Assembly: GCA_030544215.1 (NCBI GenBank)
Contig: JARZZO010000016.1
Coordinates: 59,933,501-59,997,500, forward strand
Length of the DNA: 64,000 nucleotides
Reading direction: 5' to 3'
Source: Zantedeschia hybrid cultivar
Lineage: Eukaryota; Streptophyta; Magnoliopsida; Alismatales; Araceae
In this document: one piece after another, positions 12,502 to 23,893 of the stretch
Layout: each line of letters starts with the position of its first letter
Position numbering within the stretch: the stretch's first letter is position 1
Notes under the pieces: model-generated
Databases searched by the model: none
Seen by the model: only the letters and a program-made list of their open reading frames with translations
Told to the model about the DNA's origin: nothing
Position numbers and translations under genes: made by a program

Positions 12502-13738
12502 TTCTCTTGCTTCCACCTGTCCTGGTTTTAATTTTGGTGGAAAAATAAGAACTCTATTTTAATAATATAATATAGATGAGATTCGAACCTCTCTGCTATT
12601 AGAAACAATAAACATATTTGGTCATCAGGTTACTATAATAAAAGATTGTTACCCAGAGGCAACAGATTGGATTAAGATCACCTGCATCAGTTTTCTACTC
12701 CACAATATAAACCACTAAATCCGATTGGAACACGTGGCATTAGAAATCCAGGTTAGAGAGAAAAGGACTCTTCTGAACCGCAGGCAAAAACCGGTAAAGA
12801 TGGAAACAGGTAACCCTTCCTCATTGGGAACCTGCTCTTCCGGTTTTCGTTCCTCCTTTTCTCTCCCATGCATCATAAGTAAAATCGGAAAATATGTTAA
12901 TGGTAACTGAGATAATCCGATTAGTCTTAGTTTAATAGATGATTCAAGAATAATCTTTTTAATGAATGATAATCTGATTATTCTTAGTTTAATGGATGAT
13001 TTATAGATAATCTTTTTTATTCCTTATTAGTTATCGAATGTAAAAATGCATACAATTTTTAAGTCCACTTTTTAACGAAAACGAAAATAGACAGTCTTCT
13101 GTCCAAACTGATATCTATTATTATTCATGAATATATAATATTATATTTTAATGTCGTTGTGTCTTATCATCTTTTATTTTATTACCTTTTAAAAATAATG
13201 TGGACTTCTAAGTGAGAGAAATTTATTTGTGTGATTTAGTTGAGTTATTATTTTTATCATATGTTATTGATCAGAAAAGTTTAATTTGACTAATTTGCCT
13301 ATCCTAAGGAATAATTATTTTTTGTGTGTATATTTTATTTTAAATAGTCATTTAATTAATGGATACATATTTTATGAATAATCTACTATCGGCTACATTC
13401 ATGACCCATTGACAGTCCTAGACACGATTATTGAATGATAACGATAAATATTAATAAAAATTAATAATGATAAATATTAATACAAATATTAGTAATGTAG
13501 AGATGAGGTTCTTGCAAACTGAGATGGCAATGTAAATGCAAAGTTTCACAGTAACAATAATAAGCAATAACAACAATAATAAGCAATAACTCATGCATCT
13601 TCTCCCAATATTTGAGGTCTCTAAACATCCACTTGTACCTACAACCAAATAATAAAAAATGATCTTGTTAGATTTCATAATATACAAACTTTATAGATGT
13701 TAAAAGGTATATTACAATCAACTTACATATTCTCTAAG
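11939..13738. other. Intergenic DNA with microsatellites and decayed repeats
   Basis: No gene is supported. Around 12340-12360 there is a short hairpin-forming motif, CCGTGCGATGCACGG, followed by two diverged copies of a segment containing AACTTTATTTTAATAA / AACTCTATTTTAATAA at about 12390 and 12550. A mixed (AT)n and (AG)n microsatellite lies at about 12449-12496. Around 12900-13010 a GATAATC(C/T)GATTAGTCTTAG-like segment is tandemly repeated. The rest is AT-rich with nothing recognisable. Confidence 0.45.
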
Positions 13739-16155
13739 TCAAAGAACATGACTCCCAGTTGCATCTCTGAGTTCCTTGCGGTAGTGGTCTTTCACAACAA
13801 GAGGGACATCAGGATTACTAAGAAATGAGATAGACATCTCATAGTAAGCATCTCCAATTGGTCTACCTATAACCACCTTCTCTTTATCAATGTTCATGAC
13901 AATCCTAAGTCCCATTACGCTCCCAATTAAATCTAACAACTTGACTTTCTTTTCTTGTAACTGAACAAAAAGTTTGAAAATCAAATAATCTTCTAATGAT
14001 AATTAGGGTACTGGCAAAGTCTCATTAAATTGTATTGATTCAAAGTAGGCAAACACATTATTCTCTATAGGAAACCTGAATCCACGTATTAACATATACT
14101 GAAGCAACATAAAATTCTAAGTAACAACATTAAAATTAAACACCATGGAACTCATTTTCTTCAGGAACATTCAAATTTCAGCCTAAAATACGATGGAACT
14201 CAAGGCTATAGGAATATTAGTTACAACAATTATAAGGCAATAGGATAAATAACATGTTTGGTTCATAAAGCATTACATTAGTTTTGGTTCTACTCATGGC
14301 TGATATGAAATCGAATGAACTTACTTCTGTGGTCTCATGGGCATATAAATCACGGTCATCTGCTTCTCTACTAGCTACTGATAATGAAACAATAGGTGGC
14401 GATCCTCAACGAGTTTCTCTATTGTCACCTTGCCAATATCAAATTAGTAAGGACATGATCGGTCAAATGTAAAAGAAATAAAAATAAAGAACCATTTAGA
14501 CATACTTGGACATTCCCTAGCACATTCTCTACTTTTGTGAACCTCTCTTCCAATTCTTTGACTCTTTCATTCAACCTTATATTTTCTACCTTTAAAAGAT
14601 TATGTGCTGTTTGCCACAAAAAGGTTGGAGTTGGTGATGTTCCTATCCCTTGAGTGCATCCCAATTGTCTCTACCAAGCCTTGGGCATAAAAATCATCCT
14701 TTGTAACAATCGAACGGGAGGACACATTGACTGAAGGTTAAGATCTTTTTAGGTCCATTAACTTCTCCTATTAAGAAGGAATACTTGAATTTGGAACCAT
14801 TATTTAGACTTAAAAAAGGAGTTCACTTATAAAGAAAACTTACTATGACAGCTGCACATGTATCATTCATTGGTTTACCATTCTTTTGTGTGTGAGTCAC
14901 AACAAACACATCTATGCGATCCATATCAATCTCACTTTTTTCAAACTACAAGAAGAACACATAAATCACGAATATGTTACGTACATTATAAGAACTGCAT
15001 CTGCCTTGCGAATATCCGCAACAATTCTTGTCCCTGCACAATGATGCCATTTTTGTTTCTTCTTGTTTTCTTTATTGACATCACTCATTTTTTGCAAAAA
15101 CACAAGAGTTTACATAAGTCAGCCATAGACAAGGAATGTGGGATTAACCACACTAATTGCCTCTTTCCTCACTCCCATCTGATTTACATGTTGGGCCAAA
15201 GCTTCAATTCATTATTTGAATTTTTAGTTTAGTTTATGAGGAAGCACATATAATATGATCTAAAGTTAAATCCAAAAACATCATGTTTTGATGACTAGAA
15301 AGGCAACTAGTCATTGCAGAGTTGTAATGGCGCAACATATTAAATATAAATAAATGTGCATCCACTTCTAACTTGGGAATGTAAAGAACTAGGAAGTCCA
15401 ACTTTCCACTTTGCAGCCAAAATACGAATGAAAAAAGGATAACTTGAAAAGAGGGAGAAAAAAGCAATGTAAATAATTCTTATGCATGCTAAGGAGATAG
15501 AGGACGGGAGAGAAAGACAAGGGGAAGGATGTACGCTAAGAAGTTACCATCCATTCTTGATTGCACCATATTTTTACAGCTTCTTTCCCAACCAACACCC
15601 ACTCTTTTGTGTAGTCATCAATATTGTACTTCCTCTAAAGGGATATAAAGGTTGGTAGGCCATGAATAGAGGACATATGTCATTACCTGTACATACTAAA
15701 ATACTAGTGTACATACTAAAAATATATTTAATGAATAATGTAAACCAATATATGATCATTATTCGTACATACTCCCACACATCATTTTTATGAGCCTCTG
15801 GCATTTGTCGCCATGTTTGAATATTAATGGGCAACTTTTCTGTGTTCCTTATCACAATCCCTAAAAAAGTCCTTATAGACCGGCCTCTAGGCCCTATAGG
15901 CTGGCTGAAATTGTTCCATTCTACACATATTCTCTTTCCACCCTCCATGCCATGTACTTCATGAGAGGAAGTACAACCTCGCTTCCTAGCTATCTTCTTA
16001 GGTCCGACATCTTCTCTTCTAGCCTCAACTTCACCCTCATCCTCACTCTCTCCCTCTTCTCCACCCTCATCCTCAGCCTATTCTCCACCCTCATCATGTC
16101 CACCCTTACCTTCTCCCTCAACCTCCATTTCTTGTACTACTTCATGCCCACTTGA
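13739..16155 (-). pseudogene. Ptta/En/Spm-type transposase (Transposase_24-like), nearly intact
   Basis: This is a plant transposase-derived gene of the Ptta/En/Spm group, read on the minus strand. Six segments are in frame and bounded by plausible GT/AG sites. (1) 15769-16155 is an acidic Glu/Gly/Asp-rich stretch, then KKIARKRG, then VEWNNFSQPIGP and WRQMPEAHKNDVWEY, the family's signature. (2) 15548-15634 has KEWVLVGKEAVKIW. (3) About 14981-15097 has NKENKKKQKWHHCAGTR, the family's NK-NR-KQ...H--GT motif. (4) 14844-14945 has DVFVVTHTQKNGKP. (5) 14506-14670 is a Leu/Glu-rich coiled coil. (6) 13739-13960 has VVIGRPIGDAYYE and a terminal TGA. Segments 2, 4, 5 and 6 are exact multiples of three. 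One in-frame TAG at 16078-16080 breaks the acidic region, the start of segment 3 has no clear acceptor, and no convincing N-terminal exon was found, so I call it a pseudogene. It could instead be a host-retained gene starting downstream of the TAG. Confidence 0.75.
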
Positions 16156-17302
16156 CTTTGGATATCAAACCTCTTTGCAAAAGTCCAGATCTTCTTTACA
16201 AATTCATCCACTTCATTAAAGCTGAACAAATTCTCGGTAAGTTAAAGATAACAAAAACAGGATTATCATAAAATGAGGGAATAAATCAAGACATATAAAA
16301 TGAAATAAACCATAAATAATAATCCAATCATACGAATGAAGGATAATCCTCTTCATTGAATGATTTAGGAGCACTCTGTACAAATAAATGTATATCGTAG
16401 AGGACAAAGGTACCACATTCCTCTCCATTTCTTCGTTGTGGAACTTGTGGACAAGTTAAGAATTAGTTATATTGTATAACATAATATACGTCAATAAATA
16501 ACAACTAGCTATGAGTAGGGAGAGGAAACATTCTATTAAACCTTGGGAAGAAAGAAGTGGAATAGAAGATGTTGCCTTTCCTTTCATTATTCTCCCATCA
16601 TTTTTAAAAACCTTTGAAACAAACCTATACATTCAAGAAAAAACTTAGAGATAATATGCATATAACTAAAAATTTAGAGGAAGTAATTATAGAGAAAGAT
16701 GTACGTTCTAATTTTTAGTTTAACTCGCTTTAGGTCAGCATTCATGAGAGAATTTGCTAATAGCATGCAGGAACCACTACTATATTCTCGTTAGGATTAA
16801 AAGATTCCAAAGACCCCTACATAATTAGAAGGTTATCTAAAATGTTCACATACATCTAAAGTCCAAACAAATTCTATTAACCTTTTTTTGGTAATGTTAC
16901 TTACTAACATACAATCGGGACATAGGTGTATGTCCGTGAAAATACATGTTTCTTCTTCATCCATGTCATCACCTTTTGAGTATGCCCGTTGATGTATGTG
17001 TTGAATCATAGACAATCAAGGTACTCAAAAGATGCATGATTCTTTTTGGGATAAGTACTCTACATATGCTTAAACATGAATGTAATATGAGGACTTATTG
17101 AACCAATGAAAGACATCATTACATAAAAAAACTTCTTGATACAGATACTTACTCAAGATAACTTTGAGATATATGTGTGTCTAACTTTTTTAGAGCATGT
17201 GAAGTTGTATATATCTCACTAATATCCTTCACTCTCTTAGGTTGTGGATGAGAAGAGTGATCAGGTCTCCACATCCCCATATCTATAGACTCACTCTTGG
17301 GA
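16156..17302. other. AT-rich DNA upstream of the transposase gene
   Basis: This stretch would hold 5' exons of the minus-strand transposase gene if they survive. Short minus-strand open frames at 16216-16428 and 16833-17015 show no recognised domain. The latter contains an acidic DDMDEEE stretch compatible with, but not proof of, a transposase N-terminus. Nothing else was seen. Confidence 0.35.
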
Positions 17303-17307
17303 CTTGA

Positions 17308-18861
17308 TGTTGGGATTTCTCGGGTTTTTTCGGATCGCTCACGCAGCGGAAAATAAAATATTAAACAGCGATATGTTTCCGTTTCGAAAAACTAAAAACT
17401 ACGATTATCGGATAATCGATTCTCACCGTGTGCGGATTCGAATCCACAACCGTTCGGTTCCGTCGGTGCGACATCGCAAGCCGCGCAAACGCCCGGCCTC
17501 TAGCGAAGTCCACGCGATCCTCCTCGCGATAGATATCCTCACGTTCCTCGTTCTTCGCAGCCCACGAAACCTCCGCCGGTCGCCGCAACGATCGCCGCAA
17601 CGCGCGGATGATTTCCCATCGAACGGGATTCGGAGAAGCAGCAGAGCAGATCTGGATCTGTTTGGACGCCAGAGAGAGAGAGAAATTGAGGAGGGGCGGC
17701 TAGGGTTAGCAGCAGCTTGGCCTGCTCAGCCCGTTCGCTATGTTTTATACTAACCGCGCGGTTTTTCATAAAAATCCCCGGTTTGTATAAAACCCACTTA
17801 TTTATCCATCGTCTTGAGAATTATTTGCGTGTGACCCTCTAGGCCAAAGTACCAGTCCAATTAATGGCCCAACAAGCCCAGTGACTCCTCACTGGCTTTA
17901 TTAATTAATTAATAACCCTTTATTAATTAATCAATCAATCGAATTGATGTTGCACATCGAATTCGACCGGGCCTCCGATCACGTTGGGTGCTAAGCAACA
18001 CCGCGTGAATCCGGAAGGTATTGGGGTTAAGTAACCCACTCTTGGAACCTTTCTGCCGACAGTTACCGCGTGGATATAATCCTTCATTCGTACAATGCTC
18101 TCGAGTCAACTCAGGGCATGGCGAGCTGTCAAACCCTAACCGGTCGACTCACTTGGATTGGATGCCGCTGATGAATATCGGAAAACTCCTTTCCCGATAT
18201 TATCGTCCGCCCTGGCCAGGGACTTTCGCGCATCCTTCCTAGAGCATTCTCTCTCTAAGTACCGAGAGCGAATGATTCCTTATTGACACACAATTCCCTT
18301 CGACGGTATTCCGCTGTACCCAATTCTTGGCGTATTAGAATCCCGTGACTAGAGATTCGTAAACCAAGGTCAAAGCACAGAAGTTCACCGACAAGGTGTC
18401 CTTGGTGTCTCAGGTCCGAGGACCATCCACGCAACTGCGACAATAGAATCAAGCTAGTTGACAGTGAGGTACAATACCATCCAGCGATTTAGTCGGATTA
18501 GTTCAGTGAACTCATTCTCCAATGAGCACCTACAGATTCGCCTTAGTGTCTCCACACAAGTGACTTATGAGATCAGTCACTCTCATCATATGAGCATGAG
18601 TAATCTGTACTAGTCTAACCGGATATCCAATGTCCTTCTCGGATATCCTCCGACTAGGAATGATTAAGAATATGTGTGTTTAAGTGATCAGTCTAATTAG
18701 TATGATCTTATCATAATCTGATCACTATAGCACATATGCACGGACTTCATTATGAAACGATAATTAATGCGATTTACACATAATGAATATTATGCCATTA
18801 TATTAATAAATGAACGAGATTTACATAGTCAGATTGGCTTGTAGGCCACCTAAAACTAACA
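17308..18861. mobile_element. Solo LTR with perfect 5-bp target duplication
   Basis: The sequence begins TGTTGGGATTTC and ends CTAAAACTAACA, so it has the TG...CA ends and a short TGTT/AACA inverted repeat of an LTR. It is flanked by CTTGA on both sides (17303-17307 and 18862-18866). No gag, pol or second LTR lies inside. It therefore arose by recombination between the two LTRs of a full element. The TGTTGG start and internal 'CGCAGCGGAAA' resemble long plant Ty1/copia LTRs, but the lineage is a guess. It is more GC-rich than the surrounding DNA, and open frames inside it are not genes. Confidence 0.85.
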
Positions 18862-18866
18862 CTTGA

Positions 18867-20114
18867 AAATGTCAACAACTTTGCATTCCTTTTTCCCCTG
18901 TTTTAGCCAATAACAATATAGAGATAAATGAAATAATTGTTGTCTATGAAAAATTCAAATAAACAAAAGCACAAATGAAGTAATTGCGTAAGAAGTTACT
19001 CACATCAGAAGTATCTGAACACGATCAAAATACCCACAATATAGAAAGAAGTATGGGCAACAATACTCTCGAACCTTCTCACCAATATTTGAAGTTACTA
19101 GGAAATGATTAAAAGATCAAGAGAATGATGAGATGAACATGTCATGCCACTTACACATAGCTATGAAGGATGTGTATATATATATACCGTCTATTAAAAA
19201 GAACATGTAAAGTTGTCCTTCACATCCACAAAGCACTTGAGAATTCCCAAAAAAAAAGAAAACAGAATCACAACGTGACTTAAATTAACAAAATGATATG
19301 CATTCCAATTCAAATCAAACAAAAAACAAAAGTCATAACATGATGCTAGCAAGTTCTTGTGGGTAAACTGTCTAGTCTTCTTATTCTTTATTTCTACTTC
19401 TATCCCATCAATACTATCCCTATTCCAAAGTACATCAATGTCACTAACAATGTTACTGACAGAAAATTTAGTGTAAAAGAAAGATTACACTCTTTCCATT
19501 CATGTATGCTGACAGAAATTTTAAGGAGAAAACATGACTACTTTAGTTCCAACTATGATTCCCAAAACCTTTTTATTATCAAAACTTTTTTAATATCAAA
19601 ATTAGCTAACTTGTTCAAAACCTTCACTAAAATCTCTCCTCTAAAGTACTCAAATTATAAACCAATGGCTTCTTTCTTGAGTAGAGATAATAAGTAATTT
19701 TAAGAATCTTCTAAAGCTTACACCAGTAATGCACACTAGTTAACAACTAAAAATAGGAGTTGCATGCATTCGATAGCGAAACAATGCCTCTCCCATGTCA
19801 TGAAGGCCTTTCAAAAATTGCTTAAGTGGCAGCACACTAGGGAAAGTAGCATATGAAACCGTTACCCTTCCACCAATGTGCATTGAAGAACTTTGATGCA
19901 CATAAGTTGACAATGACCAAAAACTACAAAAGCTGAACCAAACATCACAAGTTTCCAATTTATACAACATAGAAATAAAAGTATCTTAGACTCTCTAGGC
20001 CACCTTTGCAACTCTGAAAATCGAATAAAATGCCAATCACCCGTCATAATAAAAGGCAGCCATAACAAGGTGTAATAATATGCCTATTTCACAACTAATG
20101 TTTGTGAATACTAA
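18867..20114. other. AT-rich DNA without a recognised gene
   Basis: The longest open frames (19359-19697 plus strand; 19740-20068 minus strand) have no domain I recognise. The minus-strand one could be a decayed exon of the transposase gene interrupted by the solo LTR, but I have no motif to support that. Confidence 0.35.
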
Positions 20115-20487
20115 GAGTTATATTTGCTATAATGCCTCTTGCTACTGCACCGAAGCGCATTGTAGTGGGTAAACACGAACAAAAAAATAATTTTTTTTTT
20201 AGGTGGGTCCTGAGGTGTCCTAAACGTCCGTACATGTTGATCACCGATTAGATGTCCCAAAAAAAATTATAAAATTTAAAAACCGTTATTGAGGTAGGCC
20301 CATTAAGGACATTTTATCATGTTAATTGGGGCACGATTTTTGAATTTTTAGAATCCGATCGGTGATCAACTTGTACAGACATTAAGGACACTTGAGGACT
20401 GACCTGAAAAAAATATGAAAACAATAATTTTTACCCACTGCAATGCCCTGGGTGCAGCACATAGGGACACTGCAGCAAATGTTACTC
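20115..20487. mobile_element. Mutator-like MITE, copy 2 of 5
   Basis: The ends are GAGTTATATTTGCTATAATG and, inverted, GTAACATTTGCTGCAGTG. Arms of about 150 bp pair, including GTGTCCTAAACGTCCGTACA on the left against TGTACAGACATTAAGGACAC on the right and matching GATCACCGAT segments. The terminus belongs to the same family as 3140, 40281, 51227 and 53609. No clear target duplication remains. Confidence 0.7.
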
Positions 20488-20884
20488 ACACCAGAAATAT
20501 TGCAATAGAATTTAAGTCGTCATACAAAGCTCTCTGGCTCACTGAGTCAGGATAGAAACTTTATGTTGGGTGGAAATCGAATAAAACAAAAAGAGACATC
20601 CAAAACATATGTAATAAAAAGATTTTAACTTATACACAATGGAGATTGTTTCATTACTTAACAAGAGAAACAAACGAAGCATCAAGAATAAGCAAAATTA
20701 TGGAGCATGAACAAAAAAAATCAGGATGAACCATACCAGCCCAATCCCGTAATTAAGGGGGCAACGTGCCACCGACGAAGGTAATAGCGAACAACCAGTC
20801 CCAAGTACCACTCGCTGCACACACAGAAGACAATACACATATATACATAGAGCTATTCATAAAACAAAAAGAAGCCCTATCCAA

Positions 20885-21230
20885 TAAATATTTTTTCAAC
20901 TAATTTTCACATGTTTTGCAAACGCGAATAAAGATTAGTTGGTAAATATTTCCTATATTCTTAAAATATTTCTTTTTCTTTGGGACCTATTTCCCCACTT
21001 CTCCTTATGAGAAAATGCTTTCACAAAAAATATTTATTACTCTCTCTCTTTCCACATCAGATCATCAAATTGCATTCTCTCTGTCTTTTTTATTTTTTCG
21101 TGATATTCGCAAACATGTGTTTTTATTTTACATGAAAATACTTTTCGTGATTTTTTACTTTCCGAAAAATACTTCTCGTGATTCTTTACTTTTCAAAAAA
21201 ATATTGAAAACGCAAATGCCCCCTAAGTGG
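20885..21230 (+). repeat. Dispersed 'AAATATTT' repeat, copy 1
   Basis: This segment contains GAAAATACTTTTCGTGATTTTT and closes with AAAACGCAAATGCCCCCTA. It recurs inverted at about 21640-21975 and, more diverged, at about 42395-42650. It is probably a MITE-like family with GAGAAATATTT-type interiors. The open frames in it (FYFPKN/FLFFKKI type) recur in the other copies and are repeat-encoded. Confidence 0.6.
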
Positions 21231-21639
21231 AAAGTTTGTTTCTTTCTGAATGTTTAGTGCCCCATGTCCCAATCAGATGTATTAGTGGTGTATTTTCTGG
21301 AGTAAGAAGGTGGAGCAGGTGATCTCAATTCCAACAGATTAGCTTTTATAAAATTTAAAATTCATATCATGTTAAAGGATTAACAAAATGCAACGCGATA
21401 ATCATCATCTTTAGCTTTGGCTTATATATAGTTTAACAAAAGCATGGTTAACGAGACCTTTGTTTCACTTCATCACACCAAATTTGTCCATATTATCATA
21501 TTAGAAGGCGAAACATGTAAAAATATAATTTTTATGATAGCCATTAAAGATGCAACTTTAGCTACGGCAAAAGCATACAAAAAAAAAAAAAAGATTTTCT
21601 GTATATATAGTATATACACTTATAAACTACTGTATTTGT

Positions 21640-21975
21640 ACGCGCATCCTCACTTCCGCCTATTATTATCAATATCCTTGACATGTAGGAGGCGTCTGCA
21701 TTCTCAGTATTTTTCTGAAAAGTAAAAAATCATGAGAAGTATTTTTCGGAGAGCAAAAAATTACCAAAAGTATTTTTCTACAAAACAAAAACATATGTAT
21801 GCAAACTTCAAGAAAAAAATAAATGCGACATGAGAATCTCATGTGGAGAGAGAGTGGTAAATATTTTTCATGAAAATATTTCTCTGTAGAGAGAGGTGGA
21901 GAAATAAATCTCAAAAAAATATTTTAAACTTCACAAAACTTGCGAAATCAGTTAAAAAAATATTTTTCAAAAAGG
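21640..21975 (-). repeat. Dispersed 'AAATATTT' repeat, copy 2, inverted
   Basis: Read on the minus strand, this region matches 20885-21230 closely, including AAAAATACTTCTCATGA and ACTGAGAATGCAGACGCC. The two copies face each other 400 bp apart and could form a long stem in RNA. Confidence 0.6.
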
Positions 21976-23520
21976 TTTTAAGCAACGCAGACACCCGCTT
22001 GTAGATGGACTCCCATAATCCCATGCCACGAAGTTACTGTTACCGCGCCGTACTTCCGGGTTTGACTTTTTTCAGGGACGAGAAAAGGAGTGGGTGGCGT
22101 GTGGTGGCCTGGTGATGGCGACCGGGCGGGAGCGGTGAAATGTTGGGTAAAAAACCTCGTGGGGTTTTTACCACGGAAATGGAGGAAGATTCTGCCCTCG
22201 GGGGTACGTACACCGGCGTCCTCCTCTGGCGTCAGCTCCTTGCAACCACACTGGGCCCCACGGCTCCGGACCAAGGGAATAATGGGCTCTCACCTACTCT
22301 CTCTCTCTCTCTCTCTCTAAAAATATCTTAATTTTATTCGCCGGCACTTACGGAGTACAGGTACGCTGGATGGTGGGGGCCTCCTGTTTTTTTTTGGGTA
22401 TTTATAGATTGTAGGAATTTTAAAGAATAATATTATTTATCAAATATTTATCAATTTGAAGTAAAACTTTTACGTACAATTTGTTAAATATTATTTTAAA
22501 TTTTTAGCCCTGTTAATCTATTTCATTTAGGAGAAGCTATTTATATTCCTTGTATTTTAGTAAACGTTCCTTGTAAAATTACTTCCATCGGAAAAGACTC
22601 TTTTCCAGGAAGTTTTCAAAGTATTTCAACGTATTCAAGGACTTTTTAAAAAAAATTAGGGTATTTTTTGAATAAAATTGAGATTAGAGAGAGCTTTTAC
22701 TAAATATAAAGATTTATAAGGAGCTTTTTCTAAGTTAAGTAAATTAAAGGGACTAAAAACTATATGCCCTTCATTGAAATAACATGTAAATTTTGAAAAA
22801 ATATTGGTTCTAAGGTTATTTGGATTGATGTAAGATGTTGAAATTCTTGGGTTTTATTTTTGTGTGGATAAAATTGGAGTACAAAAATGTGCAACCAAGA
22901 CCCCTGTTTTAGGAAGGAAACTCTGATTTTTTTTTTCCAGCAAAAGTGACTATGAAGAAAAATTAACTTTGTCTCTGATTTTAATTAAAATTAAACATTC
23001 TAAATTTTTATTTCAATTTTATGGACTCTTTTAATCCAAATAAAAGAATAGAACATTTTTCCTTAAAATTGTTAGGAGCATTCCTCAAATGTAGTACCTC
23101 TTTTGCTCCATCCTCCCCAAGCTCACAGCAGTGGTTATGTTGCTATCTAGTGTTTATGAACATGAAGTATGAACCCCTCCCTCAAACATTAAACTTTCCT
23201 TTTCTCAAATGACCCAAATATGAAGGATCTTCCATTTCGCATCTCCATAATTCTCTTCCCCACTAGCAGATAGTAAGTTTCGATTGGAAATATGGAGTAA
23301 AATAAAATATTGGGAACACTTTTGGTATCCTCATTATCCATAACATTTAGATTGTGAAAAAAATTAGGAAGTAATGAGGGTCTACGTACAGCCTCTACAT
23401 ACCACATCATTCATGTAGAGACCAAATGAAGAGGGGTACTGACCTTGAATGCCCACCAAGTCTACAAGGTTCTAGTTATTGAGCCTATGGAGTTCAAAAG
23501 GGCCTAACAAACAACATACG
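21976..23520. other. Intergenic DNA, GC-richer patch then AT-rich
   Basis: About 21980-22300 is a GC-richer patch with open frames in several phases but no recognised domain, ending in a short (CT)n. From 22330 to 23520 the DNA is AT-rich and shows nothing I can name. Confidence 0.4.
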
Positions 23521-23893
23521 TAGAGATGTAAATTGGGCGGACTGGACTGGATTATGTGATAATTTATGTCTAATTTAAATTCAAAGTAGTCTAGCCCAAT
23601 TTTAACTTAGCCCAAGTTTAATCCAAACTCAGCTCAAATTTAATAACGAGTGAGTTGTGTTGGACTTGCCCTGTTTATAAATGGTTTGTTAGAAGTATTT
23701 TGTATTTTATGTGAATTATTGTAAAAGTCAATAAATTAAATTGGGCCAGTCGTTTTCAACCCAATCCAGCCTAGATTTAACTAATGTCAATCCATACCTA
23801 ACTCAACCCAATTTATATAACTTGGATCATCCCAATTTTGTTTAGGCTGGGTTGGGCCAGATCACGGGTTGGCCCGCCCATTTGACACCCCTA
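23521..23893. mobile_element. hAT-like MITE with GGGTGTCAAATGGGC ends
   Basis: The left end TAGAGATGTAAATTGGGCGG and the right end GGCCCGCCCATTTGACACCC are inverted copies. The interior is rich in GGGCC/GGCCC and 'CCCAATTTAA' motifs. This is a terminus type I recognise as common in angiosperm non-autonomous elements. No coding frame. Confidence 0.65.

Noticed and set aside
12560..12600. B-box-like GGTTCGAATCTC on the minus strand, suggesting a second SINE or tRNA
   Set aside because: No A box at the right distance, no cloverleaf, no A tail and no target duplication could be found.
17304..18452. Open frames of up to 149 codons in GC-rich DNA at 17.3-18.5 kb
   Set aside because: They lie wholly inside the solo LTR and show no retroelement or host domain.
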